Shown in pieces: positions 1 to 5,799 of a DNA stretch of 5,799 nucleotides. The stretch comes from CAZMRW01 sp964568805 (GTDB taxonomy: Bacteria > Pseudomonadota > Gammaproteobacteria > Methylococcales > Methylomonadaceae), in contig CAZMRW010000135.1 in assembly GCA_964568805.1 (NCBI GenBank), positions 1-5,799 of the forward strand. Direction: 5' to 3'. The number at the start of each line of letters is the position of its first letter. Positions within the stretch are counted from its first letter, which is position 1. The position numbers and the translations under genes are program-made. Below the pieces are notes generated by a model. It was given only the letters and a program-made list of their open reading frames with translations, did no database searches and was not told the origin of the DNA.

Positions 1-228
1 CAATGGTGGCGTTACCGCACGTTCGACGGCTTTTTCCTGTACAGGAATGGATAGCGCATGCTGATAACCGCCTTGGACGATCACCTGGTTTTGCGACCCT
101 TGAATATCCTTGTAATCCAGGTCAGCGACAACCGGGGGCAAGTAGGCGGTTATCGTAATCCTCTCACAGTCTTCATCGGCTGCGTTGAATGGGCAGATTG
201 ATGTCGAACAACCCACAGCAATGCCGGC
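1..228 (-). CDS. Partial small lipoprotein-like protein, possibly TraV-like (both ends missing)
   Basis: This minus-strand frame runs for 76 codons with no stop, from the edge of the N gap to the window edge. The other two minus frames hit stops at 152-150 and 175-173, and all three plus frames are also interrupted, so this is the only fully open frame. The visible protein begins AGIAVGCSTSICPF. The AVGC could be the end of a lipobox (lipidated Cys at visible residue 7), followed by Cys at 12 and 21 and then a polar, proline-containing stretch ending AVTPPL at the window edge. A lipid Cys followed by two nearby Cys and a Pro-rich polar region is the layout of F-type TraV, the outer-membrane lipoprotein of the core complex. 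The match is to layout only; I do not recognise a decisive signature. The start would lie inside the gap. Its orientation agrees with the tra genes. That it is coding is fairly likely; the TraV identity is speculative (about 0.25). Confidence 0.5.
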
Positions 229-238
229 NNNNNNNNNN
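229..238. other. Assembly gap (ten Ns)
   Basis: Ten consecutive undetermined bases. A round number like this is usually a scaffolding placeholder rather than a measured length, so the true distance between the two flanks is unknown. It cuts the 3' end of the transglycosylase gene and the 5' end of the open frame to its left. Reading through it in the transglycosylase frame gives about 25 further codons to a TAA at 152-150, but that tail depends on the gap being exactly ten bases and should not be trusted. Confidence 0.97.
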
Positions 239-767
239 TTTTCTCGTAGTGTCTGACATGGCTGACGTAGGTTTTACCGCGGGCGGGATTAGACGGGGCA
301 TGATAGTCGGCCACTGTTTTGCTGACGTTATTTTGGGTGTTGAGATCCTTCAGATAGCTCGCAGCGATGGTGATATTGGTTTGGGGGTCAAGCAGTGATA
401 ATTCATCCGAGACCTTATCGCCGTGCCAATAGAGATTGACCTGCATGAGGCCAACGTCCACATTCCTGATGCCTTGCCGGATCAGTTCCGCCAGAGCCTG
501 TTCCGCCGCTTGCTTGTTTGGATAACGTCTGGCGCCGGGCTTAATCCCGCTTTTTCCCTCGTTGATATTGAGTGTCCAGGGCCAAGGCCGAAAGGTTCCG
601 TCACGCCAGCGCATCCCGCTTTCCTGGACGGCGATACCGTAGAGCGTTGCAACGTGGATGCCGGCATAGGCGGCGGCACTCCCCCAGACGCTGTTTTCCA
701 GCGTGGAATTTGAATACGCCCGGCTTGAAATGAGGATTGAAAGGGTTAAGCAGATTCGTGTTTTCAT
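239..767 (-). CDS. VirB1-like lytic transglycosylase, SLT domain (3' end lost in gap)
   Basis: This is probably a periplasmic peptidoglycan-cleaving enzyme that makes local openings in the wall for the conjugation machine. The ATG at 767-765 is supported by a Sec signal peptide (basic MKTR, hydrophobic ICLTLSILI, likely cleavage after AYS at residue 19) and by an in-frame TGA 21 bases upstream, with no other start between. The SLT (goose-lysozyme-like) fold is visible: YGIAVQESG at 43-51 with likely catalytic Glu49, the PWPWTLNI motif at 61-68 typical of conjugation-linked members, DVGLMQVNLYWHG at 104-116, DPQTNITIAASYL at 127-139, and ADYHAP at 153-158. The frame reaches VSHVRHYEK (residue 176) before the Ns, so the catalytic domain is essentially complete and only a C-terminal tail is lost. 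No Shine-Dalgarno is evident; a hairpin occupies that position. It follows traN after a 187-base spacer, on the same strand. F encodes a comparable enzyme (Orf169/P19). The family call is secure; the exact role is inferred from context. Confidence 0.9.
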
Positions 768-768
768 G

Positions 769-785
769 CCGCTTATGGTAAGCGG
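769..785 (-). promoter_or_regulatory. Hairpin covering the ribosome-binding region of the transglycosylase gene
   Basis: This is a perfect 7-bp inverted repeat with a three-base loop. On the coding strand it reads CCGCTTA, CCA, TAAGCGG, and it ends two bases before the ATG start (767). In the mRNA it would sit where a Shine-Dalgarno sequence is expected, and no good one is visible outside it. It is preceded by a run of seven Ts on the coding strand rather than followed by one, so it does not look like a terminator. Translational control, or a protein-binding operator, is an inference. Confidence 0.4.
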
Positions 786-861
786 TCATAAAAAAATGCA
801 TCGGGGTGAAAGGCGCACTAAAACGGCCTCTTTTGGTTTTTTACCGACGGACTGTGATGAC

Positions 862-884
862 TTATCCACAGAAACTGGGGATAA
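862..884. promoter_or_regulatory. Imperfect palindrome containing a consensus DnaA box
   Basis: The left arm TTATCCACAG (862-871) and right arm CTGGGGATAA (875-884) are inverted copies matching at 9 of 10 positions, around an AAA centre. The first nine bases of the left arm match the DnaA-box consensus TTATNCACA exactly. The right arm read on the minus strand is TTATCCCCA, one base off. Two facing boxes could bind DnaA, or the symmetry could serve a dimeric repressor. It lies in the spacer upstream of the transglycosylase gene. No iterons or AT-rich melting region accompany it, so a complete replication origin is not supported. Confidence 0.4.
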
Positions 885-954
885 CTCTGTAGACGCAACC
901 TCTGCAGCGCCTTTTATATTTGGCTTTAGGTCGAAATGACTAATGATTGTACAG

Positions 955-3762
955 TTACAAGTTATCTAGCAGATACTGCCTGATGGCATCCATATCGCTA
1001 CCCTGGGTTTGACTGTCGAGGCGATCCTGAGCGTTATCGTTTTGCGTATTCGGAAGCTTCCCCTGGGTGATAAGCGCTTTGTCGTACATGGTATCGGCGG
1101 CAGCGCTATTTGCAGGCAAATGATTCGAGATTTTCAGCATGTCGATCCATTCGCTAAAGTCCATTTTGTCGAAGTCAAGCGAGGCGATTTGATTTATTTT
1201 GAGTCCTTCGCAGCTCGGGGTTTTGGGATCGCCGAAGGTCATGCCAAGTTGCGGTCTGGCCTGTTGTTGAAATATTCGGGAGAACGGACTGCTGAAACAG
1301 CAATACGCTTCTTTTCTGGCAACGCAGCCGAAGAACGTATCAGCGGAACAGTAGTCGCCAATTTCGCCGGCCGACGTGCATAATCGTTGCTGCTTGAGCA
1401 TATTGAGTTTAACTTCTTCCTCGGTACAGGAAAAAATGAGCTGCACAACCATTTTAGCGATCTGATAAATCGCATAAATAATGCCGACCACGGTAATAAT
1501 GGAAGACAGCATCGAACCGGCCATGGTGTAAGATGTCGTTGCTGCCGCCCCCGTTCCTGTTGTGGTAGCCGTTAGCAATGTCGCCGCGGCAGCGTCGCCA
1601 AAGATTGACGCAATCCATTCTCCCATCCACTGCACAATTTGTTGTTGGATGACCTCTAGACCTAAGTCTGTGCCAATTTCCTCGCCGAGCATCGAAGCCA
1701 CAGAATCGTATAGGCTGGTAAAGGGTTCTGTTATCGCACTCCAGGTATCGGTTATCGCGCTGACGGGGGCCGAGAACACGGTGTCACTGGCGACAAGATT
1801 CCATGCCCCAAAACTTGGGGTCAGATAGCCTGCTCCGTATTCGGCCAAGGTGTAGGCCTCCACTGAGGTGTCGGCCAGTTCCCAGGTGTTGAAGGCCAAA
1901 CTCATATAATCGATCCAGCTGCCTTGAATCGGCATGTTGCAGCAATCGACCTGACCTAAAATCGATAGATCGGCCATTTGGCACTCCAACGGTTCGCCGG
2001 CAAATAAAGCGCAATCGCCGGTCGACGGATCGCAGCCATTGCTTTGTTGGGCTTGATTCAGCGTTTGCAGCGCAGTCGCGGCTTTAATGAAATCTTTATT
2101 GGACTCCGTGCCTTGATCCACACACTCGCCGCCCATGCAGCGAATGCCGCTGTCGCAGATGGTTTTTTCGCCGTCATTGACTTGGTCGCAACTGGCTTCG
2201 TTGTCTGTTCCGCAATCGTAAGTGACAATAAACTCCTGGCAGACGCCGGTTATCGGGCTGACTGCGCCATCCGCGCAGGTTTCGCCGACATAGACGCACT
2301 GAGGGTTCGATGTCAGCTCATCGCAGCTGGTATGTTCGTCCAGGTTGTAATCGTATTCGGGGCAAACCTGATAACCGTCCTTGTCGGTAAAGCACGGTAA
2401 CGTGATATGCCCTGGGGTGCGAGTCTGTGCCGCATAACAAATCGGAGCAGGCGGAGAGGCAGGGGTGTCGGGTAAAATCGGCTGTAAATAGCGCGCGTAG
2501 GGATCTGGCGTAATCGTAATAGACCCAAACGTTCTTGAATTGGACGCATCGGTACACTGCCACCAATCTGTCGATGCCTGATCGTTTAACGATCCACTTG
2601 AAACAAACGTCGGAGCGGTTCCACTGGGCGGCCACGAAGCAAATAGGCGCTGACGGCAGCCTGCTGGATAATCGATAAAGCTTTCGTCAAAATCCGGTTG
2701 TTTTTTAATGGTGAAATACGAGCCGCCATCGGGTGTTGAATCGTCATCAGAAAAAATCGTAAAGGTAATCGTGTGTTGGCCGGGTGTCAGGTAAGGCAAA
2801 ATATCCATATTTGGGGAAGAAGACCATGGATCGATATCTAAACAACCGCCCCCTCCGTAGTTCCAAATCCTTGTACCGTCGATGAATACCTGCGCCCCAC
2901 CGTCACCCACCACATTTGTTAGCGTTGCGCTGATCAATCGCGTGCTGTCGACAACATTAATCGTCAGTGTATAACTTTCATACCAACACCCACCGCCTTG
3001 ATTCCATCCATTATAAGGATTGCCGACCTGCATACTGACTACATCCGGCAATGCCGACTCGTTGAAGAACACTTCGCTTGCGTTCGACACCGATACTTTT
3101 TGTACGGGTTTTGATGAATCGGAGATCGGGGTGATCACCCGATTGACTTTGCATGACTCGGTTTTCAGAGTTTTCTTGCAGGTCTTCAGATCCTCCATGT
3201 GGATCGGGCAAGCAGTCTCAAAGAAGCTGGTTTTCTTCTCGCAACCATTAAACAGGTCGTTGATTAATGGCGATTTCAGGCTGTAGATGTCATCCGATGT
3301 TTTCCACATCGGATCGTTAACCATATTCGGCATCGATGTATTGGCGCCCAGCAGCGTCTGATAGGCATAGGCCTGTGTCGACGTTCCTGTCGTGAGCGAG
3401 CCGAGATCGTTATTGACCTGCGCGCCAAATGCGGCCGTGTCGCCATAGGAGTCTGAAATGCCGTCCATCGACCCCGGCTGTATTTCCTGGAACAGCTCGT
3501 TTTGCTGAATTTTTTGGCCGGCAACCGCGCCGTTCGTGAGCATCATTTCCCCGGTCGAACTGTTGACGCTGGGGATAGTGTAGCCCGTCATTAACCCGGT
3601 ACCGAAGCTTTGGCCTGCGGCGGCTTGATCCAGAAAAGTGTCCGCGAAGGCCGGAAAGGGCTTGAAGAACAGCAGCCCTGTCATCATGTAGAATGCGGCA
3701 ACCGGGTTATGGGTCAGGCAAACAATCAGCGCCCAGGCAATGGGCTTGGCAATAAATCGCAT
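955..3762 (-). CDS. traN: TraN, mating-pair stabilisation outer-membrane protein (enlarged)
   Basis: F-type TraN is the donor outer-membrane protein that contacts the recipient surface and stabilises mating pairs. This copy has 935 residues; F plasmid TraN has about 600. It has a long N-terminal signal region with cleavage most likely after AFA (residue 40), then DTFLDQAAAGQSFG. The mature chain has about 32 cysteines, many in the core at 441-608 (for example TSC, PQC, GETC, GVC, YDC, ICDSGIRC and DCCN), as in the family. The C-terminal signature is clear: FGCVARKEAYCCFSSPF (811-827), SRIFQQQARPQLG, then TPSCEGL and FDKMDFSEW (864-872). Two additions stand out: a beta-rich, glycine-rich stretch at about 206-370 that looks like an inserted beta-sandwich (VFIDGTRIWN at 292-301), and a strongly hydrophobic segment at about 745-778. 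It starts 17 bases after traU, with only a weak GGA five bases before the ATG, so it is probably co-transcribed. The stop is TAA. Confidence 0.93.
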   Translation of the reverse strand: MRFIAKPIAWALIVCLTHNPVAAFYMMTGLLFFKPFPAFADTFLDQAAAGQSFGTGLMTGYTIPSVNSSTGEMMLTNGAVAGQKIQQNELFQEIQPGSMDGISDSYGDTAAFGAQVNNDLGSLTTGTSTQAYAYQTLLGANTSMPNMVNDPMWKTSDDIYSLKSPLINDLFNGCEKKTSFFETACPIHMEDLKTCKKTLKTESCKVNRVITPISDSSKPVQKVSVSNASEVFFNESALPDVVSMQVGNPYNGWNQGGGCWYESYTLTINVVDSTRLISATLTNVVGDGGAQVFIDGTRIWNYGGGGCLDIDPWSSSPNMDILPYLTPGQHTITFTIFSDDDSTPDGGSYFTIKKQPDFDESFIDYPAGCRQRLFASWPPSGTAPTFVSSGSLNDQASTDWWQCTDASNSRTFGSITITPDPYARYLQPILPDTPASPPAPICYAAQTRTPGHITLPCFTDKDGYQVCPEYDYNLDEHTSCDELTSNPQCVYVGETCADGAVSPITGVCQEFIVTYDCGTDNEASCDQVNDGEKTICDSGIRCMGGECVDQGTESNKDFIKAATALQTLNQAQQSNGCDPSTGDCALFAGEPLECQMADLSILGQVDCCNMPIQGSWIDYMSLAFNTWELADTSVEAYTLAEYGAGYLTPSFGAWNLVASDTVFSAPVSAITDTWSAITEPFTSLYDSVASMLGEEIGTDLGLEVIQQQIVQWMGEWIASIFGDAAAATLLTATTTGTGAAATTSYTMAGSMLSSIITVVGIIYAIYQIAKMVVQLIFSCTEEEVKLNMLKQQRLCTSAGEIGDYCSADTFFGCVARKEAYCCFSSPFSRIFQQQARPQLGMTFGDPKTPSCEGLKINQIASLDFDKMDFSEWIDMLKISNHLPANSAAADTMYDKALITQGKLPNTQNDNAQDRLDSQTQGSDMDAIRQYLLDNL

Positions 3763-3779
3763 TTTGGTCCGGAATTAGC

Positions 3780-4907
3780 TTAATGGTCGTTATCGCCGGT
3801 CAGACAGCATTCGGTGTATCGCCATATCAGGTAGACATAGTCTTCTCCGGTACCCGGTATAGTGCGGTGTTCGCCCCACTTAAAGGTCGATTCGCCTATC
3901 CAGTGACAGCAGTTATCAAGGATTTTTGTGTGCTTAACGCCATTGGCATCCGTGCTTTCCAATTCCTCCGTGTCCGCTTCCGCCAAGGGAAACAACGTGC
4001 TCAGCTTGTACTGCTGCTTGGGGATCATCGGGTATATCTGCCCGCCGCACAGGGTGTCGTCGCCATAGGTTTTATGGGCTAATGCCTTTCGATGGAGAGA
4101 AGCCAATACCCGTGCGGTTAACAGACTGGTGTCACGCGGCGCCGATGCGTCCGATGCAATGTTTCCGGTAAAGGGATACAGATTGCCCCAGCATCCGGCG
4201 CACCAAAATAACGATGTCATCGGCATGGAAGCCGTCGTGGTAGCGCAATCGACTGTGCAGGCCGCGACGGCCAATGGGTTGGCGAATACTACGGCTTCCG
4301 GATTCATGAAGAATGCCAATTCATCGACGTTCCATGTCGGATCCAGTTCGGACATATACATCATGTCCAGATTGCGTAACCCGCCGGCATTGCAGTTGTT
4401 TTGCACGAACAACTGCAAAATCGCATACAGAGGGAAGGCCCAATAATGATAGTTGTAGTACGTTTTATCGGTTCCATCCCCCTCGACTTCCTTGTGTCCT
4501 CCCCATAATCGAACGCCGCTGTTAAACGAGGTTCCGCCCAGTATCGGTGAGCAATAAGGTTTTCTAACAACCTCAATGAGTCTGGCCGGCAGCCAGGCGC
4601 CACCGGTGACTCCAAACAATGGCAGTCCTTCGTTGCCGTCGCACATGCAAAATGATTTTTCCGTGGCCCCATCCGGCAGGTCGTTGCCCTCGTCAAAAAT
4701 GGTCATGCCGAGTAAACGAACGGGGAACAAGCATGACCAGCAGACACCTGTGAGCATTTTCTTACCCCAAAAGTCGGCATCCGGGCAGAGCAGTTTCGTG
4801 ACATCGATATTTTGCGACGATTCGGTTGTCGAAACCGCTTGAGCTAATGGCATGCCTTGAAATACCAGGCAAGAAACGCAGAGGAGTATGGTAAAAATAC
4901 TGCGCAT
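3780..4907 (-). CDS. traU: TraU, conjugal transfer periplasmic protein
   Basis: TraU is a periplasmic, disulfide-rich F-type protein needed mainly for DNA transfer rather than for pilus formation. This one has 375 residues; F TraU has about 330. The signal peptide MRSIFTILLC to AQA (cleavage after residue 24) supports the ATG at 4907-4905. The mature chain has 16 cysteines, an even number, several in pairs or CxxC-like spacings: VCWSC, FCMC, WCAGC, NCC and ECC near the C terminus. Recognisable family stretches are CWSCLFPVRLLGM, GAWLPARLIEVVRKPYCSP, NPEAVVFANPLAVAACTVDC, SLFWCAGCWGNLYPFTG and CCHWIG. The start codon shares its A with the stop of the upstream gene (TGATG), so translation is probably coupled; an AGGG lies about ten bases before the ATG inside the upstream gene. 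The stop is TAA, 17 bases before traN. Folding would need a DsbC/TrbB-type isomerase, not present in this window. Confidence 0.95.
   Translation of the reverse strand: MRSIFTILLCVSCLVFQGMPLAQAVSTTESSQNIDVTKLLCPDADFWGKKMLTGVCWSCLFPVRLLGMTIFDEGNDLPDGATEKSFCMCDGNEGLPLFGVTGGAWLPARLIEVVRKPYCSPILGGTSFNSGVRLWGGHKEVEGDGTDKTYYNYHYWAFPLYAILQLFVQNNCNAGGLRNLDMMYMSELDPTWNVDELAFFMNPEAVVFANPLAVAACTVDCATTTASMPMTSLFWCAGCWGNLYPFTGNIASDASAPRDTSLLTARVLASLHRKALAHKTYGDDTLCGGQIYPMIPKQQYKLSTLFPLAEADTEELESTDANGVKHTKILDNCCHWIGESTFKWGEHRTIPGTGEDYVYLIWRYTECCLTGDNDH
4390..4418. repeat. 11-bp perfect inverted repeat inside traU
   Basis: TTGCAGTTGTT (4390-4400) and AACAACTGCAA (4408-4418) are exact reverse complements separated by seven bases, giving a stable stem-loop in the traU message. 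It encodes the ordinary stretch LQLFVQNNC, so it may be a coincidence of codon choice. No T run follows, so it is not a terminator. Confidence 0.6.
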
Positions 4908-4909
4908 CA
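4905..4909 (-). promoter_or_regulatory. TGATG stop/start overlap coupling traW and traU translation
   Basis: On the coding strand the TGA stop of the TrbC-TraW gene (4909-4907) and the ATG of traU (4907-4905) share one A. Overlaps of this type usually allow a terminating ribosome to restart, which would keep the two products in fixed ratio. Confidence 0.75.
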
Positions 4910-5799
4910 GTTCAACACCCTGGCGTCAATTTCTTTGACCAGAACACTTTCACCGTGCCCTTCTACAACCGATGGCAATGCCTGGATCTGGAATCGATCA
5001 ACGATGGCTTTGTTGAGTTTGTAGATGGGGGCGTTCATCAGCTCGGTCGTCCGGTTGTAATGCTCCCATCCCTTTTCGGTGCTCATCTTGGAAAACAAGT
5101 AAACGACCGGTTTTTGCTTTTTGAGCATTTCGTCGCCCATTTTTTTGGCGATTTCAACCTGCTTTTTGTTGGTTGCATCAAATAAAATATAGGCATGACG
5201 CATGGGCATAATGGCCTGTGGATTAATTGTCTGTCCCTTTTTAAAGATCAGTCGACCGTCTGGATGGAAAATGTCCTGAGTTGATACGATTGATGTATCA
5301 ATGCGGCGCTCACTATTTTTTTCGGCACCCGGCAGACTTACCGAATCCTTTTGCTGCGCCCAGAAATTATCGATTGCATGCTGTTTTTCTTTTTCCCAAT
5401 CGAACTCGGCCATCCGGCGCTGCATTTCTTCGATCATGTCCGGTTCGGCGATGCCAAACACCGGGCCTCTTTGTCCGAGATCGCCGGCGTCCCGTTTGGA
5501 CATCCAGTCAAATCCGGGTAGCCCGCGAGCGGCGCGTGTTTCACCGTCCGTATTGGTTTCAATCATCGTCGGAACGGCTTGTACATTGAATCGGGTAAAC
5601 AATGTCGGATCGATGACTGCACCGGGTACCGGTTTGATGTCTTTCACGATTTCGTAGAGTCTGCGAGTGATCGTGCCTGTGTCGCCGCCTTTTTCTACGC
5701 CACGAAAGACCAATAATGATTTAGTCGCTGCGGCCTCTTCTGCAGCCGCTTTAAGTTCCTGGGTGGGCATGCCCAGTGACACAAATATCCAGCGTCCTT
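4907..5799 (-). CDS. traW: TrbC-TraW fusion, F-type pilus assembly protein (5' end outside window)
   Basis: TrbC and TraW are interacting periplasmic proteins needed for F-pilus assembly; here both sit in one chain. The visible 296 residues have no upstream stop before the window edge. The first part, about 1-130, is a TrbC domain: WIFVSLGMPTQELK at 3-16, then SLLVFRG, and the thioredoxin-like end DPTLFTRFNVQAVPTMI at 63-79 with its cis-proline-type VPT. A charged linker, about 125-165, follows. The second part, about 166-296, is TraW-like: DIFHPDGRLIFKKGQTINPQ, YILFDATNKKQVEIAKKM, then a second thioredoxin-like tail IVDRFQIQALPSVVE. There is no cysteine, so it cannot be a redox enzyme. The GTG at 5782-5780 is an internal Val codon, not the start: the TrbC signature continues upstream of it. 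A signal peptide is expected beyond the edge. The stop overlaps traU. As I recall, R27- and SXT-like TraW proteins have a similar TrbC extension. Confidence 0.88.
   Translation of the reverse strand, partial: GRWIFVSLGMPTQELKAAAEEAAATKSLLVFRGVEKGGDTGTITRRLYEIVKDIKPVPGAVIDPTLFTRFNVQAVPTMIETNTDGETRAARGLPGFDWMSKRDAGDLGQRGPVFGIAEPDMIEEMQRRMAEFDWEKEKQHAIDNFWAQQKDSVSLPGAEKNSERRIDTSIVSTQDIFHPDGRLIFKKGQTINPQAIMPMRHAYILFDATNKKQVEIAKKMGDEMLKKQKPVVYLFSKMSTEKGWEHYNRTTELMNAPIYKLNKAIVDRFQIQALPSVVEGHGESVLVKEIDARVLN

Larger units (their letters stand above)
768..954 (-). other. Spacer between traN and the transglycosylase gene
   Basis: This is the only spacer of any length in the window; the other tra genes overlap or lie within 17 bases of each other. 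It contains a DnaA-box palindrome and a start-proximal hairpin, both listed separately. I found no convincing sigma70 promoter pair and no hairpin followed by a T run that would terminate traN transcription. A weak 5-bp repeat (TTGTA/TACAA, 947-960) overlaps the traN stop. Its presence suggests that the transglycosylase gene may be regulated apart from the traW-U-N block. Confidence 0.6.

Noticed and set aside
63..154. 10-bp inverted repeat GATAACCGCC (63-72) and GGCGGTTATC (145-154)
   Set aside because: The arms are 72 bases apart inside an open coding frame, with no other sign of a regulatory or mobile-element end.
150..238. Continuation of the transglycosylase frame through the Ns to a stop at 152-150
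   Set aside because: It depends on the gap being exactly ten bases, and the predicted tail has no family resemblance; a different minus frame is open through the whole region.
862..884. A full replication origin at the DnaA-box palindrome
   Set aside because: Only one exact and one near box, no iterons, no AT-rich melting region and no adjacent replication gene.
703..939. Plus-strand frame of 78 codons covering the spacer
   Set aside because: It overlaps the start of the transglycosylase gene, its product has no recognisable domain, and its 3' part is the regulatory spacer; treated as a shadow frame.
947..960. TTGTA/TACAA repeat at the traN stop as a terminator
   Set aside because: Only five AT-rich base pairs and no following T run on the transcribed strand.
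3292..3314. 9-bp perfect inverted repeat (ATCCGATGT / ACATCGGAT) inside traN
   Set aside because: About the size expected by chance in almost 6 kb; it sits in an ordinary coding stretch with no T run after it.
3847..5635. Shared CCGGTACCCGGT-like sequence in traU (about 3847-3858) and, inverted, in the TrbC-TraW gene (about 5624-5635)
   Set aside because: Both encode Pro-Gly turns (TIPGTG, PVPGAV); a 12-bp match is expected about once by chance in this window.

Overview
The window is a stretch of an F-type (MPF-F) conjugative type IV secretion gene cluster. All genes lie on the minus strand, so transcription runs from the right edge to the left. The protein families suggest a Gram-negative host, most likely a gammaproteobacterium, because the products are periplasmic and outer-membrane mating-pair factors with Sec signal peptides. 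Nothing here settles the genus, or whether the carrier is a plasmid or an integrative conjugative element. A run of ten Ns shows that this is a draft or metagenome scaffold.

Layout, in transcription order. (1) 5799-4907: a TrbC-TraW fusion protein whose 5' end is cut off by the window edge. (2) 4907-3780: TraU, overlapping the fusion gene by one base (TGATG). (3) 3762-955: a large TraN, 935 aa, starting 17 bases after traU. (4) 954-768: a 187-base non-coding spacer with a 23-bp imperfect palindrome that contains a consensus DnaA box, and a short hairpin directly in front of the next start codon. (5) 767-239: a VirB1-like lytic transglycosylase with a signal peptide, broken at its 3' end by the N gap at 238-229. 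(6) 228-1: a minus-strand frame open from the gap to the window edge, without start or stop. It looks like the front of a small lipoprotein, possibly TraV-like.

How the genes fit together: in F-type systems TraW and TrbC assemble the pilus, and TraU and TraN act in DNA transfer and mating-pair stabilisation, with TraN in the outer membrane contacting the recipient. The transglycosylase would open the peptidoglycan for the machine. The order traW-traU-traN matches the block found in SXT/R391-like and R27-like elements, where, as I recall, TraW also carries a TrbC-like N-terminal part. The core is therefore a known machine, and I see no wholly new system. The points worth a second look are the extra beta-rich domain and hydrophobic helix in TraN, the DnaA-box palindrome in the only real spacer, the hairpin at the transglycosylase start, and the unassigned open frame across the gap.
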